In this document: positions 15,280-27,170 of the stretch, in pieces | Layout of the letters: every line of letters begins with the position of its first letter | Position numbering within the stretch: the stretch's first letter is position 1 | NCBI GenBank assembly: GCA_907163375.1 | Contig: CAJQUW010011278.1 | Coordinates: 102,727-166,726 of the forward strand | Origin: Prostheceraeus crozeri | Lineage: Eukaryota; Platyhelminthes; Polycladida; Euryleptidae | Direction of reading: 5' to 3' | DNA: 64,000 bases | Notes under the pieces: model-generated | The model's input: the letters and a program-made list of their open reading frames with translations, nothing else | Database searches by the model: none | Told to the model about the DNA's origin: nothing | Made by a program: the position numbers and the translations under genes

Positions 15280-18200
15280 TTGCGCTCTCTCTCCTTCTCG
15301 GTCGGGGTCTCGAATCTTCGAATCAATTCGACATCATTTCAAAGATAAGATTTCATTCTAATCGACTCGAAGCATTCCCCGACAATAAGGTACCAGTAAG
15401 GTACCATAAGCAACATGAGAACGAATTCTTAGACATTTAACATGACAGACTCACTCGAAACACTCATCACTCGACCTGATTTTTCCAAAAATCACTAACC
15501 AACGGAGAAAAAAAGGCTTTTAAAAAAAAATTTCGCGCTCGCAAGAAGGAGGCCAACAAGAACTTTTTTAATAATTACTTTATCTTAATTTAATTTAATC
15601 GTTCTACCTCGTCTATCAAAATTTAGGTCGTTCTTTCTCAATGCAGACAGAAAACACTCCGGCTTTCTAGACTAATCGTTTTAAAACTTTAGTATTGTGT
15701 TTTAATCGTTTTTACCTTATGTATTGTTAAACCATATTTTTTACTCTGCGATATATAACTACGTACGACCACCTCTCTCTTAAGATTTTCCCTGGCCCGC
15801 TCGCGGAAGTCAGTGCCTGTTTGAGACCCCCCTTAAGTAACACTCAAACAACAAGCGTCTACGGAAAACGTCATCCACATACTCATTATGACAAAAAAAA
15901 CCGTCCCGTTATCACTCAATATGCATGGGGGGGGGCTCTCTCAGCTGTGATTGTATTTGGCTGACTAGATCTTATTGTAAATCTAGCTTGTTTATCGGAT
16001 AATTGATAAAATAAGAGGAACCGTCTCTTATAAGTACATCAGTTAATAAAACGGACAAAACATTATTCGCGGATACATAATCCTTTGTCCAAAGGTCTAC
16101 GTTCGATGGCTAATACCATCATATGCTTTCCGGGTACAAACATTCGCGATAATATCAGCGGTACAAGCGGAACCTAATTTTTTGAAAAAGAATTTATTTA
16201 TGTCAATGACGGATTTCAATGCCAATGGTTTGATTTATCTTATTTATATATGATTTAGCGTAATCAAAATTTTCTACCCTCTATTTTATATATAATTATG
16301 CAAGATCATGTATTTCATGTTTGTTTTCAATGAACTCAATTCATGACGACCTAATCACGCTCCTGAGTTTTACCGATGATGCAACTGTATGAATCAATAA
16401 TACGTCAATATGCTCTCTCTGGCCTTGCTTGACAATAACTGAAATCTTGTCTGTACAAAAAATCTCAAAAACCATCCTATGTCTTAAAAGATATGTTTTC
16501 TTCTTAATGTCAGAAAATCCCCTTCTTAAGGCAAGATTAGTCTTAGTTTTTCTGTCTTCTAATAATCTATGTTTTAACCAATATTAATCATCCATTCGGC
16601 GTTTGATCGCTACATCCATTCCCACCGCATCTCAACCAACCAATAAACCTTTTCTAGCCTAATCCCGTGGCATCAACCAGACCGCATGTGGAGCCTTTAG
16701 GATCAACCCTCCAGCCAACCTCCCGACCGTGAGACACCTCCTAAACCTCTAAAAATTTCTCGAATCAAACACATTCCTTTTTCCGAAGTCAGGTCATTTT
16801 CAGAGCTTTACTGGATCAATTCCATCATTTGTAAGTGCGGTCATGCGACTCAGTCAATCGAACACACGCAGAATCGAAACTCATTTCTTTTTTTTACAAA
16901 CGCCATCACGGTCATCCTACCTATGTGATCTTCTTAACAGATATGGCCATTACGCCGCAGAAGACACTCGAAGATTCCATCAGCCAATGTAATCTCGTCC
17001 TCTCACATTCCATTTATTGTGACTCTTTTTCACCACAATTTTGAATTATAGTTATATTAAGGGCCCAATTCGCCGTATACAACCTGCCATCTCAACCCTG
17101 ATATCACACATTGTAGCTAGATGTACCTTCCTTTGTAACTAGGTCCTAACTTCATTACTTTTGTGTATACCCTCCCAATTAGTTCACCGGGGACCTGACT
17201 TTTTTTTGGTTCGAGGCGTCAACAGAGAGTCACTTATATCACATCTAACAGCTTCCTTCAGAAATAACCGGTTCCTTGATATTTACCTGTAGATAGGCAA
17301 ATACCGTGTACCATATTAGATTGTATGATAATCAGTTGCCGCCAATGATCGCAACGTGTCAGCACCTCGTCAACAAAGTTCAGCATTACGACAGCTCATA
17401 AGTAAGAGTTAAATCTTATCGTTGACTCGACATGGATTCTTTTTGTAAGGCGCCATCTTTATGGCTAATCGCAATCTTATAACGCACTTGTACTTATTTT
17501 ATTTACCTTTGTCAGTATATTCCTTTTGCCTTACAGTAGCTCCCTAATTAATCTGCCTTTTTAATTTTAATCACTTTATTCAACCATCACACGGTTGATT
17601 CACCTGCTCATTAACTAATAATATGAATCACATACAATCGGTTCCTGGTTCTAAATTTTGTTACCAATTCCACCTTACACTTACCATCTTTTTACTCTAA
17701 AAGTAGCATTAATCATCCCTATGCCAATCCTTCAACACGCAATACTATACTATCAATAAAATTATACGGTTAGCCTTACTATAGGATCTACTTCTAAATT
17801 TGTCTCCCAACCTACCCTAAACGAATACGCAATAACATAAACAAAAATCAATACCAGTAGGTAATTCCAAATTTTGAATAATTACATATGCATAAATGGG
17901 TTACTACTACTTCATTATTATTTTGGGTCCCAGCTCTTCAAACTTAATACTATACGCACTACTCAAAACAACATACGTATACGCACATACATTATGCAAC
18001 CAAAAGATTGATCACTAATGTAGGACCTAGACCGACTCTCATTCCCAATGACACCAGTTGTCGATCCAATTAGTCATACCCCCAGCTCATATCATTCATT
18101 GGATCACACCCATTGGCACCGGAGTTTCCGTCGTATGAGCGTCACCGGCAGCTTCCTTACCAAAACGTGTGTGCTCAAATGTAGGACATGACCGACTGTC

Positions 18201-18430
18201 ATTAATCGCTGAATATGCCCCTTTTCTTAAACAAAAGAAAACAAATCGAATAGCTGGTTCGAGCCTTTGATGAGTGGTGGTAGACCTTGGGTGGGAAGCA
18301 TTGGCTGTTTTTGCGGACTTGCGGTCGCACGTGGACGCGGTGGTTCCGTGATCTGGAGGGGTAAAAAATCTCGAGTCGCCGTAACAATGCCGCCTTGAGC
18401 TTAACATCTGATTGTCTTTGGATATACAAC
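15280..18430. other. Strand-asymmetric, G-poor block of unknown origin
   Basis: For about 3 kb the top strand is unusually poor in G and rich in C, T and A (very marked at 17,500-18,000), unlike the flanking DNA. Such skew often marks a decayed retroelement or a transcribed unit. No long frame survives on either strand. A G-run lies at 15,928-15,936. The motif ATGTAGGAC..GACCGACT occurs twice in direct order near 18,018 and 18,178. I could not find convincing polymerase or integrase motifs, so the origin is left open. Confidence 0.4.
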
Positions 18431-19154
18431 TTGGCCCTTTACATCTCCCTTACATAAAGCTACAACAGCTGGCCTCACAGCTCCCTACAGGGCTCCTTTT
18501 CCATTTATAACATTCAACAAACCACAACATGGGTCTTCATTGGCTGTTTCTGGTTTCGCGCATCCACGCAGTGTCAACGTGAGTTTTAGGCAGCTTTTAG
18601 GCATCTCTTCTTGTAACTCTCTTTCCTTGCTCTTCAAAGAAAGAAAGTCATGTTTACTTTAAATCATCGGCATTGGCTCCAGTTGACCCTTAATCCTATA
18701 ATCCAAGCCCATGGGCCATTTGCATCAATCATTCAGCCTCTAGCATCCTCATCATCCTCCAAAAAACCAGTGATTCTCGTAAATATCTGTCTAGGTTCAT
18801 CAATATTTTCTGACGCATACCCTTGAATTCTTTCACGAATCATCATGAATTTCTCGATTTGAACTGTAAAGCAACCAATGCCCTCTTCACGCTTTGTATA
18901 AACTCTCGCGATGGCAAAAAGCAAAGACATGAATTTTGCAGACGCACATTTTTTAACAAATTGCACAATGGAGCCTGTATAACTCACGCGTGGACTCATC
19001 TCATGTAATGAGCACATCATGAAATATCACCATAACACTTGATACCAGAATATCAGATGTCTAAAAAGAGAACCATTGCTATGTCCTCGTGATATCTGTC
19101 AAAACAGTCGGCAAATACAAACACGCTAACCTACGCGTCCTCAGTAAGCATACA

Positions 19155-19980
19155 GGAGGTGGAGTGTCGACGCAAAAAAAATGTCAGCATACAATGAACT
19201 TTCTATATTAAAACATTTAGTTTTTCGCGGAGATTGCGTTCCTGTAGTCTAAAAAATATTTGATCACTTTTTGAGAAACTGAATTTTTGCAAATTATTCC
19301 TGTGTTTATATACTACGATTTGGAGCCTCTAAATAAGGAGTATGAAACTCATTAGATATAAAGAGAAATGAACAATTGTTAACAGGTATCTTAATTAAGC
19401 GGAAATTAAAATGATTTTGAAGGAAATTTCATGAGCCGCATTAGAATGCAAGTCCTCATGGATAAGTTGAGATCTCATCTTGCTTCTTGGCTGATATTTC
19501 AAGCTTTCATTCATTTTTCATCGACATGATTTTATGATTCCCTAAAAGTATGTTTCATTTTTTGATTGAATCTGAATGGTTATGTGGACCCATTTACATC
19601 TTTTGAAGTTCGTTGTGATCATTGTCTTTGATTATGACATTCTGTTCTTTCACTGGCAGGTATATGTTTGTGATGTGATCACGCTTAAGAATTAAATGCT
19701 ATCAATAATAAGGCTGAGCATTAAAGTAATAGCTCCATTAAATTGCTAATTTAACAAACTATTGCCTCTCCAAGGTTAACATGACAGGGAGGATTTCTAA
19801 AATACTAATACTCCTTCTGTACTGCTATCATGATCAGCCAAATCCGTGTAAATTTCTCCAAAAGTGTAAAAATTTGCATATCTCACATGTGATTTTGGGT
19901 CTCAACTCGAGTTCATTTGATAAAATCGAAACTGCATGCACATTGGGGTTTAATTAATGCAGAGTTGCTACTCTACCTTA
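19155..19980 (-). mobile_element. Family A non-autonomous element, copy 1
   Basis: An ~825 bp interspersed repeat seen at least seven times in this window. Read on the minus strand it starts with TAAGGTAGAGTAGCAAC at 19,980 and ends near the GTCGACACTCCACCT motif at about 19,157. The ends are short inverted repeats (consensus TAGGTAGAGT and ACTCTACCTA). It encodes nothing recognisable. Internal landmarks shared with other copies are GAACTCGAGT, TGACTGATCATGAT and TTAATTAAG. A DNA-transposon derivative (MITE-like) is the likeliest nature, though I cannot assign the superfamily. Confidence 0.65.
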
Positions 19981-20400
19981 CTCTATGACCTCAACCTTAG
20001 AAGCAGGTTTTACAGGTGAAAGTCATAGCGCGCCATATTCACATCACCGATTCAAATAATGTACGCGGGACATTTAAAATTTGAGAAACAGCCACGCGCT
20101 ACCCAACACTGACCTGTGATATGAGTGTGTAAGGAACAACTTTCATTTAAAAATTTTTCAAAACGTTTTGGAAATTTCTAGAATGAAAATCTTGAAAACT
20201 GGCGTGGAAGCACGAGACATTATTTTAGTCGTCACTCGTCAGTCATTTTTTTGCGGTTACCTAATGACGTGGTATAGGTTCTACCACTGCTTTTATCGAG
20301 CGTGTGCATCTAGTTGTCAGAGGCAGAACTTGCTGCAGCGCTTTTGTAGTACTCTGGGGATACTTTTCAAACTCTTCATAATACCTGGCATACTTCCGGT

Positions 20401-20990
20401 TTGCATACTTTTCTTTCAAAGCAAAAAAGCATGGAATTCGAAAAACATGCTTTTTCGCTTTTTCAACCTTCGAAGGATCATGGTGTAGTTATGAACGACC
20501 TAAAGCCCCACCAACACGCTCTTTTATGTACCCAGAAAGCGCATATCATACTTACAGCTATTCTGCGAACTGTGTATCCCACGAGTCTGATGTTCTTCTC
20601 AAACTGTACAAAACCTATGTTCGCCCCCACTTGGAGTTCACTGCGTGTGTATGGAATCCCCTTTCTGTACAAGACGTTGCTTTGATCGAAAGTTTCGACG
20701 GCGGTTTACTAGTTGTGTGATTAATCTATCGGAGCATTCCTGCGAAGACCGCCTTCGAATCCTAGAGATACCAACCCTGCAATTTCGTCACCGTGCTTTC
20801 GACCTGATAGCCGTATGTAAAATTTGTCATTCCCTTACTCCATGAACGTTTATCAATCCTACCACTACAAGGACTCGTGGACATAACCTGAGGGTCTTTA
20901 AAAATCCTTTATTAAGGATTTAAGCAAGGGAACATTTGTTTTCTCAACGTGTCGTCGACGCTTGGAATTCTCTCCTCCACTTCTATTCTT
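20401..20990 (+). pseudogene. CR1/L2-like LINE reverse transcriptase, C-terminal remnant
   Basis: Three consecutive frames together read as the end of a non-LTR reverse transcriptase. KDHGVVMNDLKPHQHA (about 20,476-20,525) matches the thumb region. LLKLYKTYVRPHLEFTACVWNP (about 20,598-20,660) matches the classic post-catalytic block, here SHESDV.. to ..VWNP. RRFTSCV...RLRILEIPTLQFRH and then TRGHNLRVFKN...FSQRVVDAWNSLL (to about 20,976) match the C-terminal tail. The frames are broken by at least two frameshifts and one stop, and the catalytic YADD region is missing. It is a dead 5'-truncated copy, common for LINEs. The clade call rests on motif style only. Confidence 0.75.
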
Positions 20991-22350
20991 GAATCGACAT
21001 CTTTTAGGGATTAGAGGACCCTGTACAATTTTCTAGGCTGAGAAGTGACAGCTGTGACTCATCCTCAACCAGTGTAAATGCATCAGTATATGATGTGCAG
21101 ATTCTATTCTACTTACTGTATATATTCACTGCAAATTTGATTTGCTCTGGTGCAGATGCAGTTATGGGAGTAGTAAAGAATATCTAATAACAACACATTC
21201 GCAACCTGTTATTTAACCACTTCATATTCAAATGAAAGATTCAATTCCCTCAAATTGACCCTTTGATGCAATGTTAATATTAATCATGAAATGCTTCTTT
21301 TCATCAAACTATGCATGATTATTTTGTGTTTTATTAATCATATTTTTCATTTTCTGTTGAGTTCTGTAATTTACAGTTCGCCATGTCCTCTCTTGTGTTG
21401 CCACATATTCTTCTAACCTCGAGGAAAACAAAAGAAGATCCCTCGGGATTCCTCAACCCTTTCTTTATGGATAGCTATTTCGATGACCCCAAGCCAGAAG
21501 TTCTTTGAACAACAGTTCTCTCTAGTAAAATATTCCCATCTTCGATATTTCCTTTTTCTTTCTTCACGTCATCTCAAAGGTGCCATCCACATTCTTCGAT
21601 ATCTTTTTCATCGTGCAGATTCCCGGCTTCGATTGAAACTTTCCATCATAAGTCAATAAATTTCATTTTGCAATAAGTAACACCTTCAGTTCACTAATAC
21701 CGGAATCATTATCTGCTAAAAATCGACTTTTCTTATTAATGTATTATGTCACTTTGTATGATGTTATTGGTGCTTGGTAAAATTATTTTCATCAAGATTG
21801 CCGAAAAATGAATGGATAGCGATCATGCTAGGGTGAATTTTGATAAACTGAACAATATTTATGTCTCAACGACAAAAGTACACATGCACTGATCCGATCT
21901 CTGAGAATAAGCACGAATAACAAGAAATAGAAACAAACATGAATGCCATTTTCTTTCTCTTGGTGTCAAAGTCAATGCATGTTTGCTTCATCATTTCTTT
22001 TCTACAGACTTTTATATTCTACACGATGTAAGGTAAAAATGCAACTGCTGTTCTACTATTTCGACTCACTCTTATAGAATTTAGAACAATAATGCAGCAG
22101 AGAAAGATTCACCAATTGATTCACGACATGTTAAGAAAACGGGACTGATCGGGATGAAATTTAAAATGCAATTTGCATTTCCGACTTGAACTGCCCTGCT
22201 GATACTTTGAAGAAGAGGATGTAGAAGACCATGGCTTTCATAATTTGAATTTCATCTCTTTTAAAAAAAATGTTTAAGTATCAGTTGGACATTGATGATA
22301 AATGACTTTGAAAAAAGACACGTTTTGATTACTTATCGCATGAAAGCGAC
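20991..22350. other. Unassigned DNA between LINE and nested block
   Basis: No frame of note and no repeat ends recognised. The first few hundred bases may include the 3' untranslated part of the LINE remnant. Confidence 0.4.
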
Positions 22351-22365
22351 TTAAGGGCGCATATA

Positions 22366-22502
22366 CACGGGTGTACACAGTGACCGGTCACTAGACACAC
22401 ACTGCTGCACACACAGACACACGCGTCTAATTGCTTGTGCTCTATCGTCTCGATTTAGTGGACTCAATGAATTCGGTCAATTAAATACTTTACCCTGTTG
22501 GT
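22366..22502 (+). repeat. Foldback arm, left
   Basis: This ~137 bp stretch returns in inverted, diverged form at 23,841-23,978. Shared words include CCCTGTTGG/CCAACAGGG, the CACACACTGCTGCA/TGCAGCACTGTGTGT block and the GACCGG/CCGGTC block. The pair flanks family A copy 2, so the host was a foldback-type element before family A inserted. Confidence 0.6.
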
Positions 22503-22950
22503 TAAGTAAACAGTTCACACTTCGTTGTATGATATTGTAATATCCATTGGTAACCTCTGTAACCGCCATGATTGGGTACCTTTTTCATGACAACGCATGT
22601 CCACGACGCACTGTTGTTCTCAATGCCTATGCATGTTCTACTCCTTAATTATTACAGAGTGTCGGATTTCTATGGTCAGATCAATGACTGCTTCAAAGAG
22701 ACGTCATGGATTTCAATGTTAGAGCTCACATGTTCATGATATTTCACGTACTTCCGTGATAATACATGAAAATTAATAATTAGGAAAGCAAGTTAAATTA
22801 TCATTCATTCTTTCGAATGAAATGTTATTGAAATTGTTTGTCTTTTCTTGAGCTCAAAACGTCCTTGAAATTGCATGATGAATCTTGAACTTGCATACAT
22901 TATTAGAATTGAATTAGCTTGAGAAAACCGGTTCCCATAGAGTAGGTATA

Positions 22951-23759
22951 TTAGGTAGAGTAGCAGGTAAGCATTAATTAATGTGCAGTTTCTATTTTAT
23001 CAAATGAACTCGAGTACCCAGTACCACATGTGAGATATGAAAATGTTTACACTTTTGGAGAAATTTGCACAGACTTGACTGATCATGATGGCAAGGAAGA
23101 GTATTATTTTACAAATCCTCCCTGTCATTTCAACCTTGGAGAAGTAGTATTTGTTAAATAAGCAATTCGATGGGTCACTACTTTTTTAATGCTCAGCCTT
23201 TTTAATAAGAGTATTTTCTTAAGCGTGACCACATCACAAACTACCTGCCACTGAAAGAGTAAGATCTCATTAACAAAGGCAATGATTGCAATTTACTTTG
23301 AGAGATCTAAATGTGTCCAAATTACTATTCAGATTCAAGAAATGAAACATAAAATTTGTGAATCATAAAATCATGTCGATGAAAATTGAACTAATTAATA
23401 ACTTGGAATTTCAGCCAAGAAGCACAATAAAACTCACTTTTCCTTGAAGACTTACATTATAAAGTGACTCATGAAATTTCCTGATAATCAGCTCAATTTC
23501 CGCTTAATTAAGATTCCTTTTAGTAAATGTTTATTTCTTTTGATGTCTAAAAAGTTTCATACTACATATATAGTGGCTTCATGACGCTAGTTAATAAGCA
23601 GAGGGAAAATTTGCAAAAATTTGACATTTTAAAAAGTGATCAGATGTTTATTTAGACCGCAGGACCGTAATCTACGCAGAAAATTGAATCTATTGTTATA
23701 ACAAGTTTCATTGAAAGCCAACATTTTTTAGTTGATAGTCTGCCTACGAGATACCTACT
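22951..23759 (+). mobile_element. Family A non-autonomous element, copy 2
   Basis: Starts TTAGGTAGAGTAGC and ends near GAGATACCTA. It is about 809 bp, nearly full length, with the same internal order of landmarks as copies 1, 3 and 4 (AACTCGAGT, ACTGATCATGATGG, GCGTGACCACATCACAAACTAC). It lies between the two foldback arms of the surrounding element and is therefore younger than it. Confidence 0.65.
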
Positions 23760-23840
23760 TTTTGACTGCATCTCAACATTCCAGCCTCGTGTAACGAAGG
23801 TGCATTTTCAGATATCTATGGTTTAGTGGACCACCTACTT

Positions 23841-23978
23841 CACCAACAGGGTGAAGTAATTTTGTTGACTGATATGGAATCCAGCGAACCATGACGATGG
23901 TGCACGTGTAATTGGAAGCATGTGTCTGTGTCTGCAGCACTGTGTGTCTAGCTAGCGTCCGGTCACGGAATGAACCCG
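23841..23978 (-). repeat. Foldback arm, right
   Basis: Inverted, diverged partner of 22,366-22,502. Shared words include CCAACAGGG, TGCAGCACTGTGTGTCTAG and CCGGTCAC. Confidence 0.6.
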
Positions 23979-24336
23979 TTTAAACGAGTCTTATTTTTCT
24001 TGGATAATCTAGTAATTTCTGCTAACATGACACTGCTAGCACTGCAACTAGTCTTGAAAACCATAGTGATCTGAAATGAGAGCACCCTTGTCGCATAAGA
24101 CTGCAATACTTGAGGCATAGGTCTGGATTTAGAAATTTTGCTATCAAGAGCATGTGCTAGACATGTCGTGAGAGAATCAAAATGAATGAGTTGTGCTGCT
24201 ATAGTCTGCTAGTGAACCGTCACAGTTAACCTGACGTGTAAACGACTTGACCAACTCACACTTCGAAGCAGAGGGTGTGTGCGTTGTAACGAGACACGTG
24301 AGGTTTAGTGGAAGTTCACTAAGTGGACCTGTGTAT

Positions 24337-25107
24337 CAGGGATGCGGAGTCCAATCATTTTGATAGGACTCCGACTCCGACTCCGAGGGTTGATAGGACT
24401 CCGGCTTTTGATAGGACTCCGACTCCTGGTGACAAGTATATAAAGCCTATTTTTTAAATAAACTGGAACCTACATCATAAATCACTATAGGCTTGCCTGA
24501 GCTTATTTTTAGTAATCATTGTTGCATCAATTATCAATCATTTTCGATGAAAGTTTATTAAATGTCGCCTTCAGTTGGATGCATACGACTGGGCTCCTCC
24601 CATCTTGTTGATGTGTGCTTCGCACGGTTTTTCTTCACTCTCTACCAGGCAAGAAAATCCCCCATCCTTCTCCAAAAAATATAAGTTCACTTTCGAGTTT
24701 AATATACACTTTAGAGGATCCAGCCATTACGCACGATTAACTAGAGGGTAAGAAGTGATGTTCTCAAACAAACTAGTATTTCACTTTTGTCTCTGATGTG
24801 ACCTTTGGCGCGCAGGTGTGATCGAGGCTAGGAAGGCTTGTCTTCTCTACTAAATTACCGAGTGAAAAGGCAATCATTTTTTCACTATCACGGTTCATTC
24901 CCTCAACTATTACAAGCTTTGCATGCAACAGTGTCTCTGTACTTTTGTTTGACGGAGAATGTTGACATCAAGACAGTGACAGCCATGCACGTGGACAAAT
25001 AACTTGTTTGTATTATATTTCGGGTCTAGTTATAGACCGGAGTCCGGAGTCCGACTCCAGCAAAAATGATAGAACTTCGGGACTTCGACTCCGACTCCGC
25101 ATCCCTG
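24337..25107. mobile_element. Non-autonomous hAT element, copy 1 (771 bp)
   Basis: Begins CAGGGATGCGGAGTC and ends GACTCCGCATCCCTG, exact inverted ends with the CAGGG start typical of hAT elements. It is flanked by a perfect 8 bp target duplication, CTGTGTAT (24,329-24,336 and 25,108-25,115), which fits the nTnnnnAn preference known for hAT. The subterminal zones are arrays of GACTCC/GGAGTC. No transposase frame is present, so it would depend on a hAT transposase elsewhere. Confidence 0.9.
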
Positions 25108-25226
25108 CTGTGTATATGCGCCTTAAGATAATGTTAGTTGTGTGCTTAATTGCATTGGGATAGTCTAATAGCGGAAAAAAGCAACTCAGATTACATGCAA
25201 ATGAAGTGTGGTCTGCAACTATCGCA

Positions 25227-25229
<3 letters not shown>

Positions 25230-25264
<35 letters not shown>

Positions 25265-25268
25265 TATA
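25230..25268. repeat. (TA)n microsatellite
   Basis: About 36 bases of alternating T and A followed by AAATATATAA. It is a simple-sequence repeat; a short frame across it that looks like a run of I and Y is an artefact. Confidence 0.9.
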
Positions 25269-25324
25269 ATGTAAAGTAATACGACACCCAAAAGATAAAA
25301 GAAAAACAAGCCAGATAACTCAAA

Positions 25325-25368
25325 CAGCCCGACCGGTTTCTGCCTGTTGCAGGCTTCTCAAGGGCATA
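25325..25368 (-). ncRNA. Hammerhead-like motif typical of Penelope-like element termini (degenerate)
   Basis: Read on the minus strand: CCTTGAGAAG, then a perfect 5 bp stem GCCTG-CAA-CAGGC, then AGAAACCGGTC. This is the order of a hammerhead core (CUGANGA, stem II, GAAAC, GUC), which is known from the terminal repeats of Penelope-like elements. The CUGANGA part is altered, so self-cleavage is doubtful. It lies just outside the left end of the mariner-like element. Family recognition is from memory. Confidence 0.4.
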
Positions 25369-25402
25369 AATGATTTATTCACAGAATCAAATATCTTTCA
25401 TA

Positions 25403-26780
25403 TCAGTGTTCAAAAAGTGACTGTGCACCTATTAATCTTAATATAAAATCAAAACAAATGATTCCAAATCAAGTAATTTGTGCATTAATGATAACCAAGT
25501 AACAAGAAGATGTGAGAGCAGTCAAAGAAATTGCTGAAAATGAACTCCGTTTTCTCGAATACACAATTCAATCCGTTTTTTCATGTTGTTGAACACTGAA
25601 GCCAATTCTTCCTGAGTTATGTCCTGAATGATTTCACTGATGTGCTGTTGAAGTTCTTCTAAGTTGCGTGGCTTCCTTTTGAACAATTTCTTTAACGGTT
25701 CCCCATAGGTAGAAATCCAAGGGGCTCAGATCGGGGGACCTTGGTGGCCAGATTCCAGTGGAGATGAGTCGACTAGGAAAGGCTTCTTTCAGGCGTGACA
25801 AGTTTACGCTCGCCGTGTGCGGCGGTGCTCCATCTTGCTGAAAATAGCCGTGCTGTCGCTCTTGTCTTGATAGTTCGTTCATGAAGGAGAGTATCACTTC
25901 GTCCCAATACCTTTCTGCATTAGTGGTGTAATGAAAAAAAATTGGTCCAATAATTCTCCGACGGGACATTGCACACCACACACCAACTTTGTCGGAATGG
26001 AGAGAGCTTTCAATGAACTGATGGGGATTGACAGTCGACCAGTGACGTGAATTTTGACTGTTGACATAACCTGACAAGTGAAACCAAGCTTCGTCGGAAA
26101 AGAATGTTCTGTTCAAAACGCCATTGTCATCAAGAACATGTCCAAACCATCTGCAGTAATGAACACGTTTCTCGTAATCTGTCTCTTTCAGTTCATGATA
26201 GCACGTAACCTTGTACGGATAGAGATTCAGGTTCTTGCGCACTGCGTTATGAGCCGATCCAAGAGAGATGTCCGCTTCTTGGGACAAGCGTCGAAGGGAC
26301 TTGCTTGGGCTATTGGTCATTGCCTCAGAAATCGCATCCATCTTTTCAGCGTTCAAAACTGATGGTCTGCCTGATCGGTCTGCGTCGTGAACCGATCCTG
26401 TCTCTCTGAACTTGGCTATCAGGCTTCTGACAGAATTTCTGTGTGGAGGATCTTCATTTGGAAAAGCCTCTTCGAATCGTTTTCGAACCTCATCTGTGTA
26501 TTGCCCATTACAGCGAAACGTGTGTTCAACCAGGAATGTTCTCTGTTGCACAGTCAAGACCATTTTGTCAAGAATGAATGAAATTGAACAGCGAAAACAG
26601 TGACTCATTGTATTCTCGAGCATCGTTCAAGCCATCAGTTGCCTATTCACAGATAATCGTACATCAAACAATACAATATTAACTGATCGATGCATTAGAC
26701 ATGAATGTAGTCATTGTTTACTGAGTAACTTGGTCATAAATTACGATAATCAGGTGCACAGTTTTTTTTTGAACACTCTG
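25403..26780 (-). mobile_element. Mariner-like (Tc1/mariner superfamily) transposon, 1,378 bp
   Basis: The inverted ends are AGTGTTCAAAAA..ACTGTGCACCT (25,405-25,430 and the reverse complement of 26,752-26,777), 23 of 26 bases identical. TA lies directly outside each end (25,401-25,402 and 26,781-26,782), the target duplication expected of this superfamily. The length and a single minus-strand transposase gene fill the element in the usual way. The small differences between the two ends and one frameshift in the gene suggest a fairly young but dead copy. Confidence 0.9.
25522..26623 (-). pseudogene. Mariner-like transposase, frameshifted near its C-terminus
   Basis: The main frame runs from 26,623 to a stop at 25,634 (329 residues). 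The likely start is the Met at residue 21 (26,563), where the conserved N-terminus MVLTVQQRTF begins. Residues 25-140 look like paired helix-turn-helix DNA-binding domains (SVRSLIAKFRETGSV; DRSGRPSVL; RRLSQEADISLGSAHNAV). The catalytic triad is visible: D177 (FFSDEAWFHLSG), D264 (FQQDGAPPHT) and D303 (RSPDLSPLDFYLWG), with 38 residues between the last two. Near 25,680 the family-like C-terminus continues in another frame (PRNLEELQQHISEI ... to a stop at 25,522), so about 48 residues are lost from the main frame by a small indel. The DNA-binding style recalls the DUF4817-type proteins common in arthropods. It would catalyse cut-and-paste transposition at TA. Confidence 0.9.
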
Positions 26781-26892
26781 TACATCCAACTAATGTAACT
26801 TAGATATATAAGAAAAGGTAAACTAATAAGATGTCAACAAAATCTCAAATTAATATCTATGTAGGCAGAGATAAATTTCTATACATGGCATT

Positions 26893-27156
26893 TCACATAT
26901 CTCGATTTAGCGATGGTTTTATGATTTTTATACATAATTTCTCTTTCTCTTCGCGGTATGTTCTTGCACAGTTAGGTGGCAATTTGAGAATTGGCATAAC
27001 ACGGAACTTAAACTCTGAATCATGAGCGCAATTAAAAATGTAATTACTAACGTAAAGAGATCGGTAATTGTCGTCGCGAATTTGTTGCCGATGCACCCGG
27101 ACTCTTGCTCGTAATGAGTCACCAGTTTGACTGATATATATCGAATAAAGGCACAA
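26893..27156 (-). pseudogene. Penelope-like element GIY-YIG endonuclease fragment
   Basis: The 87-residue frame contains YISQTGDSLRARVRVHRQQI, then NYIFNCAHDSEFKFRVMPI and REEKEKLCIKIIKPSLNRD. The order (YI(G)xT, R..R...H, ..E..I....P.LN) matches the C-terminal GIY-YIG nuclease of Penelope-like retroelements. The GIY half and the reverse transcriptase are missing, and YIG has become YIS. It lies directly beside a palindrome of Penelope terminal sequence, which supports the call. Confidence 0.65.
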
Positions 27157-27170
27157 AATTGGTCCAATGG

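Larger units (their letters stand above)
22351..25126. mobile_element. Nested element with TTAA-flanked inverted ends
   Basis: The left edge reads TTAAGGGCGCATATACAC (22,351) and the right edge reads GTGTATATGCGCCTTAA (ending 25,126). These are inverted repeats of about 15 bases with one indel, each directly next to TTAA. A duplicated TTAA is the target signature of piggyBac and Kolobok elements, but no transposase is visible, so it would be a non-autonomous derivative. It has been invaded twice: by family A (22,951-23,759) and by a hAT element (24,337-25,107) that landed inside the right end. Ends and nesting are seen; the superfamily is inference. Confidence 0.55.

Noticed and set aside
15880..15960. 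Minus-strand CILSDNGTVFLS, reminiscent of a retroviral-type integrase SDNG block
   Set aside because: A single short motif. The expected zinc finger, first Asp block and later Glu block were not found nearby in any frame, so an LTR retrotransposon call is not supported.
17205..17220. GGTTCGAGGC, B-box-like word
   Set aside because: No A box or cloverleaf around it.
18733..19020. 95-residue minus frame with an acidic tail (FLEDDEDARG)
   Set aside because: No family features; on the opposite strand another frame overlaps. Kept out for lack of support.
25013..25309. Minus frame with a YIYIYI run
   Set aside because: Produced by the (TA)n repeat plus the end of the hAT element.
26078..26603. 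Plus-strand frames of 63-94 codons inside the mariner-like element
   Set aside because: They are antisense shadows of the transposase gene.
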